64,000 nucleotides of DNA, from positions 68,177,561 to 68,241,560 of the forward strand of contig NC_088775.1 of NCBI RefSeq assembly GCF_954871325.1. The letters are read 5' to 3'. The DNA comes from Gordionus sp. m RMFG-2023. Its lineage: Eukaryota > Nematomorpha > Gordioida > Chordodea > Parachordodidae. Shown piece after piece: positions 1 to 10,683 of this stretch (its first letter is position 1; every line of letters begins with the position of its first letter). A program made the translations under genes and the position numbers. Below the pieces are notes generated by a model. The model did no database searches and was not told the DNA's origin. It saw only the letters and a program-made list of their open reading frames with translations.

Positions 1-245
1 CCAACTTTTCATAATGAAATCTGAATGGCTTATTTTGATAAAAAAGGAAATTTTGCCTATTGGCATATTGGACCTTTAATAATATATATATATATTTATA
101 TTAATATTTTAGATTGTTACCATAAATGTTTTGATTTATTCAAGCATAGCATTCAATAAAAGTATTTAATTACCGTCTACATTAAACAATACATTTATTG
201 GGCTATATACAAATGGAGCATCTTTAAAAATAAATAATATAATAA
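1..245. other. AT-rich left edge, no gene seen
   Basis: AT-rich sequence with short TA runs. I see no reading frame, repeat unit or element end in it. It leads into the tandem array that starts at about 246. Confidence 0.5.
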
Positions 246-1216
246 TTTATTTACCCTATGGTGTCAGCAGAAGAGGCCCTGACCCTATCTGAGAGGGAAT
301 TGCAAGGTGATGAAATGGGATTGGCTATAAAAAATTTTAATTGCTTCCAAATAGTTATTTAATTACATTTTAATGGAATAGGAGGTTGAACGAGGTATTG
401 TTGCAGCTTGAAAATTTGAAAATAAAATAATTTATTTTAATAATTTATTTACCCTCTGTTGTCCGCAGAACAGGCCTTGACTCTATCTGAGGGTGAATTT
501 GTTTTTAGAACAGCCTTACCCTATCTGAGGGTGAATTATAAGGTGATGTAAATGAGATTGGATATAAAAAAATTTAATTGCTTCCATATAATTTTTTAAT
601 TACATTTTAATGGAATGGGAGGTTGGACTATGTATTGTTGCAGCTTGAAAATTTTAAAATAATGTAATTTATTTTAATAATTTATTTACCCTCTGTTGTC
701 AGCAGAACAGGCCTTGACCCTATCTGAGGGTGAATTTGTTTTTAGCAGAACAGCCCTGGCCCTATCTGAGGGTGAATTACAAGGTGATATGGGATTGGCT
801 ATAAAAAAATTTAATTGCTTCCATATAATTATTTAATCACATTTTAATGGAATGGGAGGTTGGACTAGGTATTGTTGCAGCTTGAAAATTTTAAAATAAT
901 GTAATTTATTTTAATAATTTATTTACCCTCTGTTGTCAGCAGAACAGGCCTTGACCCTATCTGAGGGTGAATTTGTTTTTAGAACAGCCTTACCCTATCT
1001 GAGGGTGGATTACAAGGTGATGTAAATGGGATTGGCTATAAAAAATTTTAATTGCTTCCATATAATTATTTAATTACATTTTAATGGAATGGGAGGTTGG
1101 ACTAAGTATTGTTGCAGCTTGAAAATTTTAAAATAACGTAATTTATTTTAATAATATTTACCCTCTGTTGTCAGCAGAACAGGCCTTGACCCTATCTGAG
1201 GGTGAATCTGCAAGAT
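246..1216. repeat. Tandem array, about 237-bp unit
   Basis: A unit containing TTTATTTACCCTCTGTTGTC, two copies of CCCTATCTGAGGGTGAAT and GGTTGGACTAGGTATTGTTG recurs in direct orientation. The TTTATTTACCCT landmark lies at about 246, 444, 681, 918 and 1152, so spacings are 198, 237, 237 and about 234. The first unit is shorter and more diverged, and the last is cut off. Within each unit the CCCTATCTGAGGG segment is itself doubled in a short direct repeat. No coding capacity is visible. It reads as a small minisatellite or the inner part of a repeat-bearing element. Confidence 0.93.
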
Positions 1217-1289
1217 GTAAATGATGTTTTTTTTTCGATTTTGAATATGGCGATTTAGTGGTTATACTTTCATATTTATAATTTATAAT

Positions 1290-1432
1290 TTATTCTTTTT
1301 TTTTTTTTTTTTTTTTTTTGCTTTTGTTTTTTTCTTTTTTTTTGCTTTTTTAGTATTTTTGCTATTTTTTTTCTTTTTTTTGTTTTTTTTAGCTTTTTTT
1401 AAATTTTTTTTTTGTTTTTTGCTTTTTTGTAA
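1290..1432. repeat. Poly-T / TTTTTTGC low-complexity tract
   Basis: About 140 bp of T runs broken by GC, G and C. The minus-strand frame through it gives only a lysine/asparagine homopolymer peptide, which is a composition artefact and not a gene. It could be the A-tail of a minus-strand retroposon, but I see no body next to it. Confidence 0.85.
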
Positions 1433-2199
1433 ACAGTGTTCAGGTGAGGTGTTAAGGATTAAAAGAATATATACTATATATATATAATTTATGTGTGAAT
1501 TATATATCTTAAAATAAAATTGCATAATATTAATAAAAGACTTAATGATATAAAAATTGAAGAAGTGCTAAATTAAATTTAGTATATAGAATTCGACCAG
1601 TAAAAATATATTCTTTGAAAGTCATATGAATGTGCAAACAATCTATATATAATCCTAGATTTATACATATAAAACAATTAATATATCCAGCAACTACATG
1701 AATAGGGGTGGGAGGGGGGGGGGGGAGTGTAAGTACATTTTGCCTAATTTTTATAAGGGGGGTAGGAGGGTAGGCACTTTTAAGGGGGCATGATAAATTT
1801 TTTATGGATAGGGTAAAATATATTGCTGTATTGCTAATCATCAATTGCATCCATTGTAAATCCTGTCATGTAGACGCTGAATATATCTAATATAGCAGTA
1901 CCCATGTGAATTATTTATTTTTATTCCCTATTGGCTACCAGAAGAAATGATAACTTTTAATATCGTCAACATGTGTCATTAAATATTTTCATAAAATTGA
2001 CTTAAATATACTATCTATATAAAAAAAATTTAACAAAATATAACAAGTTAAATAAATTTAAAAAATTTTTAATCATTTTTTCCTAAATACTTTTTTTATG
2101 TATTATAAAAATATAAAGAATAATCCCACCAGCCCTGAATCTACTAGCGATAGTTAATATAATTTATATATTCTAATGAAATATTAAAATATATATAAC
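1433..2199. other. Intergenic, G-rich patch, no gene seen
   Basis: AT-rich spacer apart from a G-tract patch at about 1705-1790, with a run of a dozen or more G and several GGG/GGGG groups close by. Such spacing could allow a G-quadruplex on the plus strand. No convincing reading frame; the minus-strand frame across it has proline-rich low complexity from the G runs only. Confidence 0.5.
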
Positions 2200-2573
2200 C
2201 AGGAACGATAACCCGAAACCTCCCTAACCCCAATATTCCGTTGAACGGGTTCAGGGTTTAAACTTTTTTAAAAAAAGATATAAACTTTCATTTTATTTAT
2301 GTTAAATTTATATGTTAAAAATTATAAAAGCAATTTACGATTTTAATTTAAAAGATTTCCTATTTAAAATGATTTTTTATTTAAAAAGATATTCTTATCT
2401 AAACAGATTTTCTATTTTAAAAGATTTCTTATTTAAAAGGGTTCCTATTTAAAATATTTTTTTTTTATTCAAAATAAAATATTAATTTTAAAAAAACCTG
2501 AACCGTGTTGAGATTTTTAACTAAACTCAAACCCAAGAACCCATTTTTTTTAGCAGGAGGGTTCGCATCCCTG
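2200..2573. mobile_element. hAT-type miniature element (CAGGRA...TCCCTG family), 374 bp
   Basis: Starts CAGGAACGATAACCCGAAAC and ends GGGTTCGCATCCCTG. It is flanked on both sides by the 8-bp duplication TATATAAC (2192-2199 and 2574-2581), as hAT insertion predicts. The subterminal regions contain degenerate AACCCGAACC/GGGTTCGG motifs, and the middle is AT-rich without coding. Same terminal family as the elements at 24788-25545, 28316-29053 and 50793-51584. Confidence 0.88.
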
Positions 2574-2581
2574 TATATAAC

Positions 2582-4239
2582 TTGAAAATTTTCTGATGTG
2601 CGAAAAGAGGGTCTTAAGTTTCATATAATGTCAATAATATTTTTTTTGAGGTTAGGTAAACCCCGGGGCTTGGCAAACCACTTATCTCATTTTAAAATTT
2701 TATACACCAGAAGGGTAAAATTTTATCCCAATATATTTTTCATTAGTATACATATATGAACAAAATATATGTTGAAATATATAATTATTAAATATTTTAT
2801 TAAGAAATAAAATTTTGATGAAATTTTCAAAAGGTTAATTAAATTTTATTGCAAAGTTTAAACATTCTTCTATAATCTGGGTAAGTTTTATGAATATTTA
2901 TCAAATCTAGATATTATTTCAATCACGATTTGTCAATTTAGAGCTAGCGGGGTTTGCTAAACAATACACGTCAATTATGGCAGTTAGTAATGAAAAAATT
3001 TCAAAATCTTGAAAAGGCAATTTCATGGTTGTTTATGATTGGTATTTAGGATTTATGCTAAAAAATCTTAATTTCTCTTTAAAATTCAAATTTTTTTATG
3101 TCAAAAATGTTTATTAAATAAGCCAAAATTAAGTTTCAATTTTTATATATAATTAGCTTCAATTTATAAGTATTATGATATTTTGAACAATAAAACAATA
3201 AAATTATTCTATACATATGATTATTAATAAATAAAATGCTTTTCAATTTAATATGGCCTAAAAAAACCAATGGTTTAGGAAGCCCCTTGAAGTGGTTTGC
3301 CTCACCCCGCTATTGGGGCTTGTTGAACAAAATTTTCACTTTAACAAAAAATAAAATTTAAAAATAATGATTATATTCTTAAGATTTTTTATAAGGCACC
3401 TTTATAGAGTATAGTTTTAGGTATCCAATCATATATTTTTATATTATCTATAAAAGAACAAGAGCTATAGCCAATTTTGTAAAAATTAGTTCGACCAACC
3501 CCAGTCTCCCTTATATATTATACAATACTATTATATTTATATTTGAATTTCTAAACATGTCTGGTTTTTAAAAAAATCCGTGAACCGGCACCCATGCGCC
3601 CACTAGACTTGGTCTCTATATATCATGTTTTAATATATTTTTAGAAGGTATTAATTATAATACCTTCTAGAAACTAGTAGAATCACTGATGGTCATATAT
3701 TTACAAATAATATCTTAATATTTATACAACAATGTAAAAAAGTATTTATTAAATAGTATTTTATATTTTTAAATCGATTTTATATGATATAATGCAATAG
3801 TATTATATTGATGATGAAAATAAATTGCGCTCTGGTCTAGCCTACATCTATATCAAAATTATGGTCCAGCCAAAATTTATTAGTCCCTCCCGATGAAGTA
3901 CGCAAATTATTTTTTTAAAATGATCCCGCCAAACGTATTGGTTCTGGCTTGATATCCGGCCTACTTTTGCAAAATCTATTTAATATATTTTTCACTAAAA
4001 TTTATAATATCTATGAGGGAGGGACATAGTAAGAAATTATTCCAATTTATTAAAAAATACCTAGATTTAGATATTAAAGACGAGAAATTATTAAATATAT
4101 TATGATTTATAAATTTAATGTTTAAATTTCAGGCATCTTCATTATATGCAGTGAATTAAAATGAAAGTAAAAAAAATGAAGTCACAATGACTTTCCTCAA
4201 AAGATATAGATATAAATAATGATATATTTACCTCTTTCT
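2582..4239. other. AT-rich stretch, weak inverted-repeat relic only
   Basis: No gene seen. Around 2643-2690 and 3270-3325 there are facing segments rich in GGCAAACCACTT and GGGGTTTGC/AAGCCCC words, which look like the worn ends of an old 0.7-kb inverted-repeat element. The rest is AT-rich filler. Confidence 0.35.
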
Positions 4240-4451
4240 GGATATATAAATCATCTAATGAGTTATTTCTATTTTGCTTAGCATAAATGTATAGTGATTT
4301 TGGACTCCTCTAGATTCTCCAGTTCATTGCTAAGGGTCTTCCAAATTTCAGCTGACGAAGAATTAAGTCCCATATATATTTCATTTCTATATTTCTGGAA
4401 TAAGGCTTTTATTAATTTGAATGGCACGGCAGGTTGTTTACCTGGTGCCAT
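4240..4451 (-). pseudogene. MULE-type transposase, N-terminal fragment
   Basis: Reading on the minus strand from an ATG at 4451, the product begins MAPGKQPAVPFKLIKALFQK and continues to IWKTLSNELENLEESK. After one frame change it resumes as LYIYAKQNRNNSLDDLYIQK. This resembles the short N-terminal DNA-binding region found ahead of the MULE (Mutator-like) transposase domain in invertebrate elements, where a helix-rich block is followed by a motif like PKSLYxYVKxNR. The catalytic domain is not next to it. Family assignment rests on recall of the motif, so it is moderate. Confidence 0.5.
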
Positions 4452-4531
4452 TATAACCTAAATAATAAATATAAATATAATATATATATTATATTATTAC
4501 TTGAAAGTTAGCTCCGTGAAGTTGGCAGAAC

Positions 4532-4822
4532 GTTGAAAGTTTATTTTAATTATATTTTAAAATAATTTTAATACTGACTGAATTCACCACATGTGCTTAA
4601 AAATCATTATAAGATGGAGGTGGGGGGGGGGGGGTTATTTTAAAATGATTTTGTTGGAAAGATTTAATTATATCATTGAAAGTTTATATTTTAATTATAA
4701 AAAAATTTTAAAATAATTTTAATACTGACTGAATTCACCACATGTGCTTAAAAATCATTATAAGATGGAGGGGGGGGGGGGTATTTTAAAATGATTTTGT
4801 TGGAAAGATCTAATTATATCAT
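4532..4822. repeat. Two direct copies of a 145-bp segment with a poly-G tract
   Basis: The segment TTGAAAGTTTAT...AATACTGACTGAATTCACCA...TTGGAAAGAT...TATATCAT occurs at about 4532 and again from about 4677. Each copy holds a GGAGG-poly-G run followed by TATTTTAAAATGATTTTGTT. The copies are near identical, so the duplication is recent relative to the surrounding decay. Confidence 0.88.
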
Positions 4823-5184
4823 ACGGTAAATTTAAAATAAAATAAACAACAAAAAAATAAGATCACTTCAAAAAGTCACATTTTACAGTGTTATAGTTAT
4901 GATTTAATGAAACATGTTGACGATTATATGTTTTGGTATACAGTGAAACGAGTGTTATAAAAAGGGGTAAATAAATATAATAAAATTTTATTTTAATTTA
5001 ATACATATAAAGTAATTAATTAATAAGATTAATGTTGAAAAGAAATGTGTTGGAAATTTAATAAAAAATAAAAAAAATGTGTTATAGTAAAAGAATATTT
5101 AATTTACTAATTTTTTAAATTTTTCTTAAATATGTAAAAAAATATTTATTAATTTTTTACATTTTTCTTAAATAAAAAAAAATG

Positions 5185-5310
5185 TTATAAAAAAAGGTAA
5201 AAAAAAACTTCCCGGAAAAAAAACCCCGGAAAAAAAAATCTCAGAATAAAAAAAATCCCAGAAAAAACAACCCCATAGATAATAAACCCCCGGAAAAAAC
5301 TAAAAAAAAT
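5185..5310. repeat. GGAAAAAACCCC iteron patch (solo MULE-like arm)
   Basis: After GGTAAAAAAAAA there are about six imperfect units of the form CCCGGAAAAAAAA at 14-17-bp spacing. The same motif and the same GGTA start form the left arm of the MULE at about 59755. Here it appears once, without a facing partner in the neighbourhood, so I read it as a solo arm or end fragment. Confidence 0.6.
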
Positions 5311-6082
5311 TTTTCAATTTATATTTTTCTTCCCATTTTTGTTTTAACATTTAAAATCTTTATTTTTCTGATGTTTTCTCAATTTTTTTCTAAAAAAAAT
5401 ATATATGATTCAAAATAACTAATTTTTAAGATACGGGAAACGCCAGTACTATAAGAGCAAAATAATTCTGGATATTTAAATTATTTCCAATTCTAAAATA
5501 TAAAAACTGAACCGGTTTAACTTTTTTTTATAAAAGTTCTTTTTACTCCTTCAAAAAATAATTATATAGGTTCGGTTACGGTTCAGATATTTATAATGGT
5601 TGGTTCACTCCGGGTCCCTGATTTATATAAACCTTATTTTAATTTTATACATAATGATCGGAAAAAACTTGAAAAATAAAATTTTTTAATAAATGTAAAT
5701 GCCATTCTTATTTTTCTATAGAAAGGTGCTAATCGGAAGAACGAAATATAAAAATTAACAACCTAATAAGAAAATTTAGTTTACAAATATCAAACCAATA
5801 AAAAATATTTATTTTTTATTGAAATTTTTTTATTTGAAATATTCTCTTATTTTATTACATTGAGTTTTATGTAAAGTGCTTGTAACAATTTTATTATGAA
5901 TATATATATACCTGCGATGGTGAATGAATATGATCCATAGTGTTGTTAAACGGCTCGATTTGAGCTGATTTTTAAAAACGGTTAACTCAATATTTAAGCC
6001 AGAAAAATTTTATGCAAAATTGAAGATTTTTGTCATTGATAGCACAGGTTTATACATCGATTAGCGAAGTCTCGAAGCTTAG

Positions 6083-7150
6083 TTTGCTCATAACTCACTA
6101 GCCGTTAATTCTGCTGATATGCCGTTTAAAGATTCTTAATGTTCAATTAAAGGGCTACACATTGGCATAAGTATCGCTAATTGCACCTCACATTTACAAA
6201 GAATTCCGCTTATTTCCGCTTCTCAAATAAATAAATATAACTCGGTTACGGTTAATGATACGGATATCCCGTTTTGAGAATATTAAAGCACAAATTGAAT
6301 ACTAAATAATTGCCAAGTTTCAAAAGTTATTTTTAATTTTTTTCGGTTTTGGCAAAGTGCCAACACTTTCTTATTTTGCTCATAACTCACTAGCCGTTAA
6401 TTCTGCTGATATGCAGTTTAAAATTCTTAATGTTCAATTAAAGGGCTACACGCTTGCATAAGTATCGCTAATTGCAACTCATATTTACAAAGAATTCCGC
6501 TTATTTCCGCTTCTCAAATAAATAAATACAACTCGGTTACGGTTAATGATACGGATATCCCGTTTTGAGAATATTAAAGCACAAATTGTAAACTAATTAA
6601 TTGCCAAGTTTCAAAAGGTAATCTAATTTATTTTCGGTTTTGGCAACACTTTCTTATTTTGCTCATAACTCACGAGCATTTGATTCTGCTGATGTCCGGA
6701 TAGAAGTGCAATTAGGTTCAATTAAGGCTCTAAATAATCATAATTTTTAATTGCACCTCAAGTCGTTCTGCCAACTTCAAGTTTTTTAAATAGGTATAGC
6801 TCGGTTACGGTTATTCATACGGATATCCGGGTTTGAGAATATTAAAGGGTAAATCAAATACTATATTATTGTTAAGTTTCAAAAAAGAATTTCTTTTATT
6901 TTCGGTTTTGGCAAAGTGCCAACACTTTCTTATTTTGCTCCTAAGTCCGGATAGAAGTGCAATTAAGACTCTAAATAATGGCGTAACTTTTGTTAATTGC
7001 ACCTCAAGTCGTTCTGCCAGCATCAAAATTTCACACTTTCCTTATTTTACTCATAACTCACGAACGGTTCATTCTGCTGATGTTCGGATAGAAGTGCAAT
7101 TAAAGCTCTAAATAATGACATCCATTTTGTCAATTGCACCTCAAGTCGTT
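6083..7150. repeat. Tandem array, about 285-bp unit, decaying rightward
   Basis: The landmark TTTGCTCATAACTCAC recurs at 6083, 6375, 6658, about 6934 (changed) and about 7045, so spacings are 292, 283, 276 and 111. Units share ATTCTGCTGAT, GAATTCCGCTTATTTCCGCT, CTCGGTTACGGTTAATGATA and ACGGATATCCCGTTTTGAGA. The last units are shortened and end in the outer inverted repeat of the 4510-7167 element. Both frames that run across units are artefacts of the array. Confidence 0.9.
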
Positions 7151-7179
7151 CTGCCAACTTCACGGAGCTGCTAAACTGT

Positions 7180-7613
7180 ATCAATTATAAAATCAACAAT
7201 AACTTTATCAGCTAATTTCTGAGAAATATTGGCATTTGGATTATTAATTAATTTGGTTTGAATTAGTTTTTTAGAGTGGCCTATACCAAAATTATTTAAA
7301 TGTTTCTCCATTTCCTTAAAGCTTATGTTATGAACACTATAAAATAAATACTATTAGAATGAAAAATGACAATTTGCCTTTTGGTGTTTCTTGAGGTTAT
7401 AGCTGGATTGATTTGAGGAAATATTTTTTTTACATTTTAAACAAATAAATTTGAAGCTAGTTTTGATTTTTATATTTATTTTAAAAAATTTCTAGGGAAT
7501 GGGAAATTTTTATTATAGCTATTAAGAACATTTTCTTCCCTGGTACTTTCCATTTCATTAATATCATTGTCTGAATCACTTTCAACGATTTGGATATCCA
7601 TAGGCGATGACAT
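7180..7613 (-). pseudogene. hAT transposase remnant with BED-type zinc finger
   Basis: From an ATG at 7613 the minus strand encodes MSSPMDIQIVESDSDNDINE, an acidic leader common in hAT/ZBED proteins, and runs to a stop at PFPRNFLK. In another frame it resumes as FKFICLKCKKNISSNQSSYN and then LKKHQKANCH, a Cys-x2-Cys plus His-x4-Cys-His pattern that fits a BED finger. A further block (FKEMEKHLNNFGIGHSKKLI) follows before the remnant stops close to the right end of the 4510-7167 element. The catalytic region is absent. Several frame breaks make it non-functional. Confidence 0.6.
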
Positions 7614-8219
7614 TTTAAATTATTAACCAGAGATTTAGGTTTAAAATACAAATGAAAATATAAATTACAAATTGAAAATATATTTCAATTTCAAAATTAA
7701 ATATAATTATGATATTATATTTAAATTTTCATGTTTATACTTACCTTCATTATATTTTTTAAAAGTAGTCAAAAAAAGTAGCTGCTATTAGCTATAATAG
7801 CTACCAAAAAACGCGCTACTTTAACAACTCTGATTTTTAGTCATAGGTGTCCCTTTTCAATCTAAATATGTAGGATAAAGGGCATTATGCTTTTGAAAAG
7901 AGGCACTGTGGCCAAAAATCACTGTATATAATAATTTTAACATTATAATTAATAAGAAAAAATTTATCATTAGATAGATACCATTTATACTAGTCTAATT
8001 TTTATTCAATCAAAGTTTCAATTTCTGTGTCATTTAAAAAAAATAAAATAAACCAAATGAACGAGTTAATACATCATAATAAATTTTAATTTCACCAATG
8101 AATACCTTTATAATAATAAAATTTACACAAGTACAATATTATGAATTATAAAAATTTGTGCAACATTAAAACATCTTTAAATTTTGCGCAAAATCAAAAA
8201 TTCAGTTATTTATAAATTA
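7614..8219. other. Intergenic, no gene seen
   Basis: AT-rich spacer downstream of the V-ATPase assembly factor gene. It should hold that gene's 3' untranslated region and poly(A) site on the minus strand, but no single signal stands out among many AT-rich words. Confidence 0.4.
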
Positions 8220-8876
8220 TCATATATAATCCATTTTCAAGAGAATGTAAAATTCAGTGGAAGCTATGATAATGGCACTAATAAGACCACTCAAGAGTTG
8301 ACAAACTAAGCATTTACCATCCGAAAGGTAACGAAAAGCTAGGAAGGCAAAAGCAAAGGTGCCAACTATGCTAAAAATATAGTTCATGATCACAAATATA
8401 TCGTTTGATATAAACTTGGGATTGATGTCTTTATGAGTTTCAGGGGGCAATATATTTTTGACCATCCTCTTATACCGAGAATTTTCTATTTCATTTCTCA
8501 ATTTCGTCATTCTTTTTTGATAGTTATCGTCAGATTTACTATCTTTTTCTTTGTTGCCCTGATATAATTTTTCTGCCAAAGATGACATAGCATTACATTT
8601 TAGAGAAGAACTTTGAATTAAATGATGCAAGTGAGTTTTTTCCGTGAGAGGATTAGAACAAATATCACATTTGCTACCGTGATATATTTCAAGAAGTGTT
8701 TTATAAGGTATTCTTTGTAGAGAATAAGAATTATCATCTATATTCATTTTATTTGTCGCAAATATTAAGGAATGACTACGTGTTAATGTTCTTATCTCCA
8801 GATTAAGATGAGGACATTTGAGAATCTCCTCAAAATAATTAAACATAAAAGGCGTTACTTCAAAATTTAAAAGCAT
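8220..8876 (-). CDS. TMEM199: VMA12/TMEM199-type V-ATPase assembly factor
   Basis: A 218-residue single-exon frame. The family acts in the endoplasmic reticulum membrane, helping assemble the Vo sector of the vacuolar H+-ATPase. The diagnostic C-terminal half is clear: a basic block LRNEIENSRYKRMVKNILPP, then a predicted hairpin of two membrane segments near residues 160-182 (VIMNYIFSIVGTFAFAFLAF) and 192-214 (CQLLSGLISAIIIASTEFYI), as in human TMEM199 (about 208 residues). The N-terminal half is more diverged. It carries Cys/His pairs (CDICSNP, HLHHL) that I would not over-read. The start is the first Met of the frame, and the length matches the family. It is 135 bp downstream of the prefoldin gene on the same strand. 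No breaks, so probably functional. Symbol given by family likeness. Confidence 0.88.
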   Translation of the reverse strand: MLLNFEVTPFMFNYFEEILKCPHLNLEIRTLTRSHSLIFATNKMNIDDNSYSLQRIPYKTLLEIYHGSKCDICSNPLTEKTHLHHLIQSSSLKCNAMSSLAEKLYQGNKEKDSKSDDNYQKRMTKLRNEIENSRYKRMVKNILPPETHKDINPKFISNDIFVIMNYIFSIVGTFAFAFLAFRYLSDGKCLVCQLLSGLISAIIIASTEFYILLKMDYI

Positions 8877-9011
8877 TTTTTTAAAAAAATAAAAGTTTTA
8901 CTTATAAAACAAAAAAAGGGATGTGAAAAAAGCAAAATTTATCAGAATATAATTGGGGTGGGTTAATTATCTTAAAATTAAAAGTGATAAAAAAATCAAG
9001 TTCTTCCTATC

Positions 9012-9320
9012 TCACACCTTCAGTAACTTTTCAACAATTTTTTCCACCGATGATTTATCCTTTTCTAAATTATTCACCAATGTTTTGGAGTGTTGTATCC
9101 GTGTTTCTAGTTCGGTTCGGAGTTCCTTTTTGGGAGTGTGTAAATAAAATTTTCCAACAGCCAAGTATAAATTGGTTGAGCTGGTGAGGGGAGCTATTTC
9201 TTGCAAGGTTAATTCCTCACTTTGTATATTGTAATTCGCGATGTTGATTGTGTTTATTATTTCATTCAATTTTTGTTTGAGCACCAATTTCCTTTCGTAA
9301 TCTTTGATTTCCAAGTTCAT
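9012..9320 (-). CDS. PFDN1: Prefoldin subunit 1 (beta-type prefoldin)
   Basis: A 102-residue frame starting at the ATG at 9320 (MNLEIKDYERKLVLKQKLNE). Prefoldin is a cytosolic six-subunit co-chaperone that hands unfolded actin and tubulin to the CCT chaperonin. The layout is that of a beta subunit: an N-terminal coiled-coil helix (residues 2-40), a beta-hairpin core whose IAPLTSSTNLYLAVGKFYLH resembles the LVDETNMYEGVGRMFIL region of human PFDN1, and a C-terminal coiled coil (HSKTLVNNLEKDKSSVEKIV). Human PFDN1 is 122 residues, so this reads about 20 short at the C-terminus. The stop lies in AAG|GTGTGAG, which would also serve as a splice donor, so a small last exon is possible. The sequence just upstream (CTAATCCAG) looks like an acceptor and could mark a 5'-UTR intron. 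Confidence 0.85.
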   Translation of the reverse strand: MNLEIKDYERKLVLKQKLNEIINTINIANYNIQSEELTLQEIAPLTSSTNLYLAVGKFYLHTPKKELRTELETRIQHSKTLVNNLEKDKSSVEKIVEKLLKV

Positions 9321-9326
9321 AATCAA

Positions 9327-10387
9327 GTAGCCTGTCTGGATTAGTAAAATTTTAACTTAATTATTTTTATAAATAATAAAATGATAAATTGTCTATAAAA
9401 ACTAAAAAGATAAATAATTGTGGGTTGAAATACAGTATTAGCATTTTCTAAAAATGATTTTCTCTTAAATAATTACATTATTACAATTACCATTTTTGCA
9501 TGTTTTTATATATTATATTTAAGACAAACTTGATGTAAATATTATAAAAATTTAAAAATTCCAAAAAAACCTTTATTTTTATAAAAATATAACCAAGCTG
9601 AAACCTTCTCAAATTTAATCAGTTAAATCATAGCCAAACCATAAACTTTTGCCACTAAACTATAACATTTTAAATAGTTCAGATGACTGCTATTTTTATT
9701 TTAAGATTCCATATTTAAAATGAATGTTTATTAAATATAATGTTTCATTACATCAAGAGTCTCATTATATCAAGATAAGTCAAATAAAAATTTAGAAGGC
9801 CCAAATTTATTTATCAATCATCTAAAATTTATATATAAACATCAAAAATTTATATATAAATATAAAATTTAATGTCCTTGATTTGTTTTTGTATTAAAAA
9901 TTTATTGGTACAGAAAAATTTCTAACACAAGTAAAAAAATGTGAAGGTTATATACAGAAAATTTAAACTTATTTATGTTATAATGAACATATGGTAAATA
10001 TATGATATTTATTCCTAATTTCTATCCGAATATCTATGAAGGAAAGATGGAAATTATTAAACCTTATCTTATTTAGCACGTTTGTCATAGACCTGCCCAA
10101 AATGAGCGAAGGTGTGCCAATTTTTTTCTCAAGGATACCTATCAACAAAGCTTGTACCCAGTTGTAATTTAACAAAAATGAGTAGAACTTACCCTTTTTA
10201 TTTTATAATTGTTAAATATATTATAAATGTTTAAATTATTTTTCGTACTTTTTCTTTTTGTAAAATATATTTGTATGATCTTTAACAACTTATCGTACTT
10301 TTCTTTTTAATATTAAATTAACTTTTATCAAAGTAACAAAGAAATTGTAAAATGTACATATGTATATTGCTAAAATAATAATACATA
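9327..10387. other. Intergenic upstream of PFDN1, no gene seen
   Basis: AT-rich. It should contain the promoter of the prefoldin gene (minus strand), but I cannot pick out a specific element. A minus-strand frame near 9978-10175 (NYNWVQALLIGILEKKIGTP) has a less biased composition than most here and could be a worn exon or a TE piece; I do not recognise it. Confidence 0.4.
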
Positions 10388-10683
10388 CAGTCAAAACGTT
10401 TGATTGCATATCGCTTAAGTGCAAAAACTTTTAGATGCGAAAAAACCCAGCGATTTTGATAAATTTTACTATGGTATAATGTTAAATACCATAGTAATTG
10501 TGAATCGGTTAATTGCGAAATATCGGATAATTGCATTTTTCAGGTTCCATTTATATGACAATATTATTAAATTAATCGGATAAGTGAAAAAATAAAAATT
10601 TATCGAAAATAATTATTCATCATTTTTTTTATTTAACCTTTTTCCATTCATTCATTTATTACCACGCCAGATATTAATATAAA

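Larger units (their letters stand above)
4510..7167. mobile_element. 2.7-kb element with terminal inverted repeats
   Basis: The left end reads AGCTCCGTGAAGTTGGCAG and then AACG. The right end is its exact reverse complement ending at about 7167, giving about 23 bp of perfect inverted repeat. Extra partial copies of the same end word (GTTCTGCCAACTTCA) lie inside at about 6765 and 7015. The interior has no transposase: it holds a duplicated 145-bp segment, a GGAAAAAACCCC iteron patch and a tandem array. No clear target duplication could be read. It sits between a MULE N-terminal fragment and a hAT N-terminal remnant. Probably a non-autonomous DNA transposon; superfamily unknown. Confidence 0.65.

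Noticed and set aside
1283-1525. 80-codon lysine/asparagine-rich frame on the minus strand
   Set aside because: It is the translation of the poly-T tract; no conserved pattern.
6811-7111. Overlapping frames on both strands
   Set aside because: They run across units of the 285-bp tandem array and mirror each other.
8953-9187. Plus-strand frames of 64-67 codons
   Set aside because: They are shadows of the prefoldin gene on the other strand.
9978-10175. Minus-strand frame NYNWVQALLIGILEKKIGTP
   Set aside because: Composition is suggestive, but there is no family I recognise and no flanking exon, so not called as a gene.
10318-10536. 72-codon minus-strand frame
   Set aside because: It crosses the left terminal repeat of the Tigger element.
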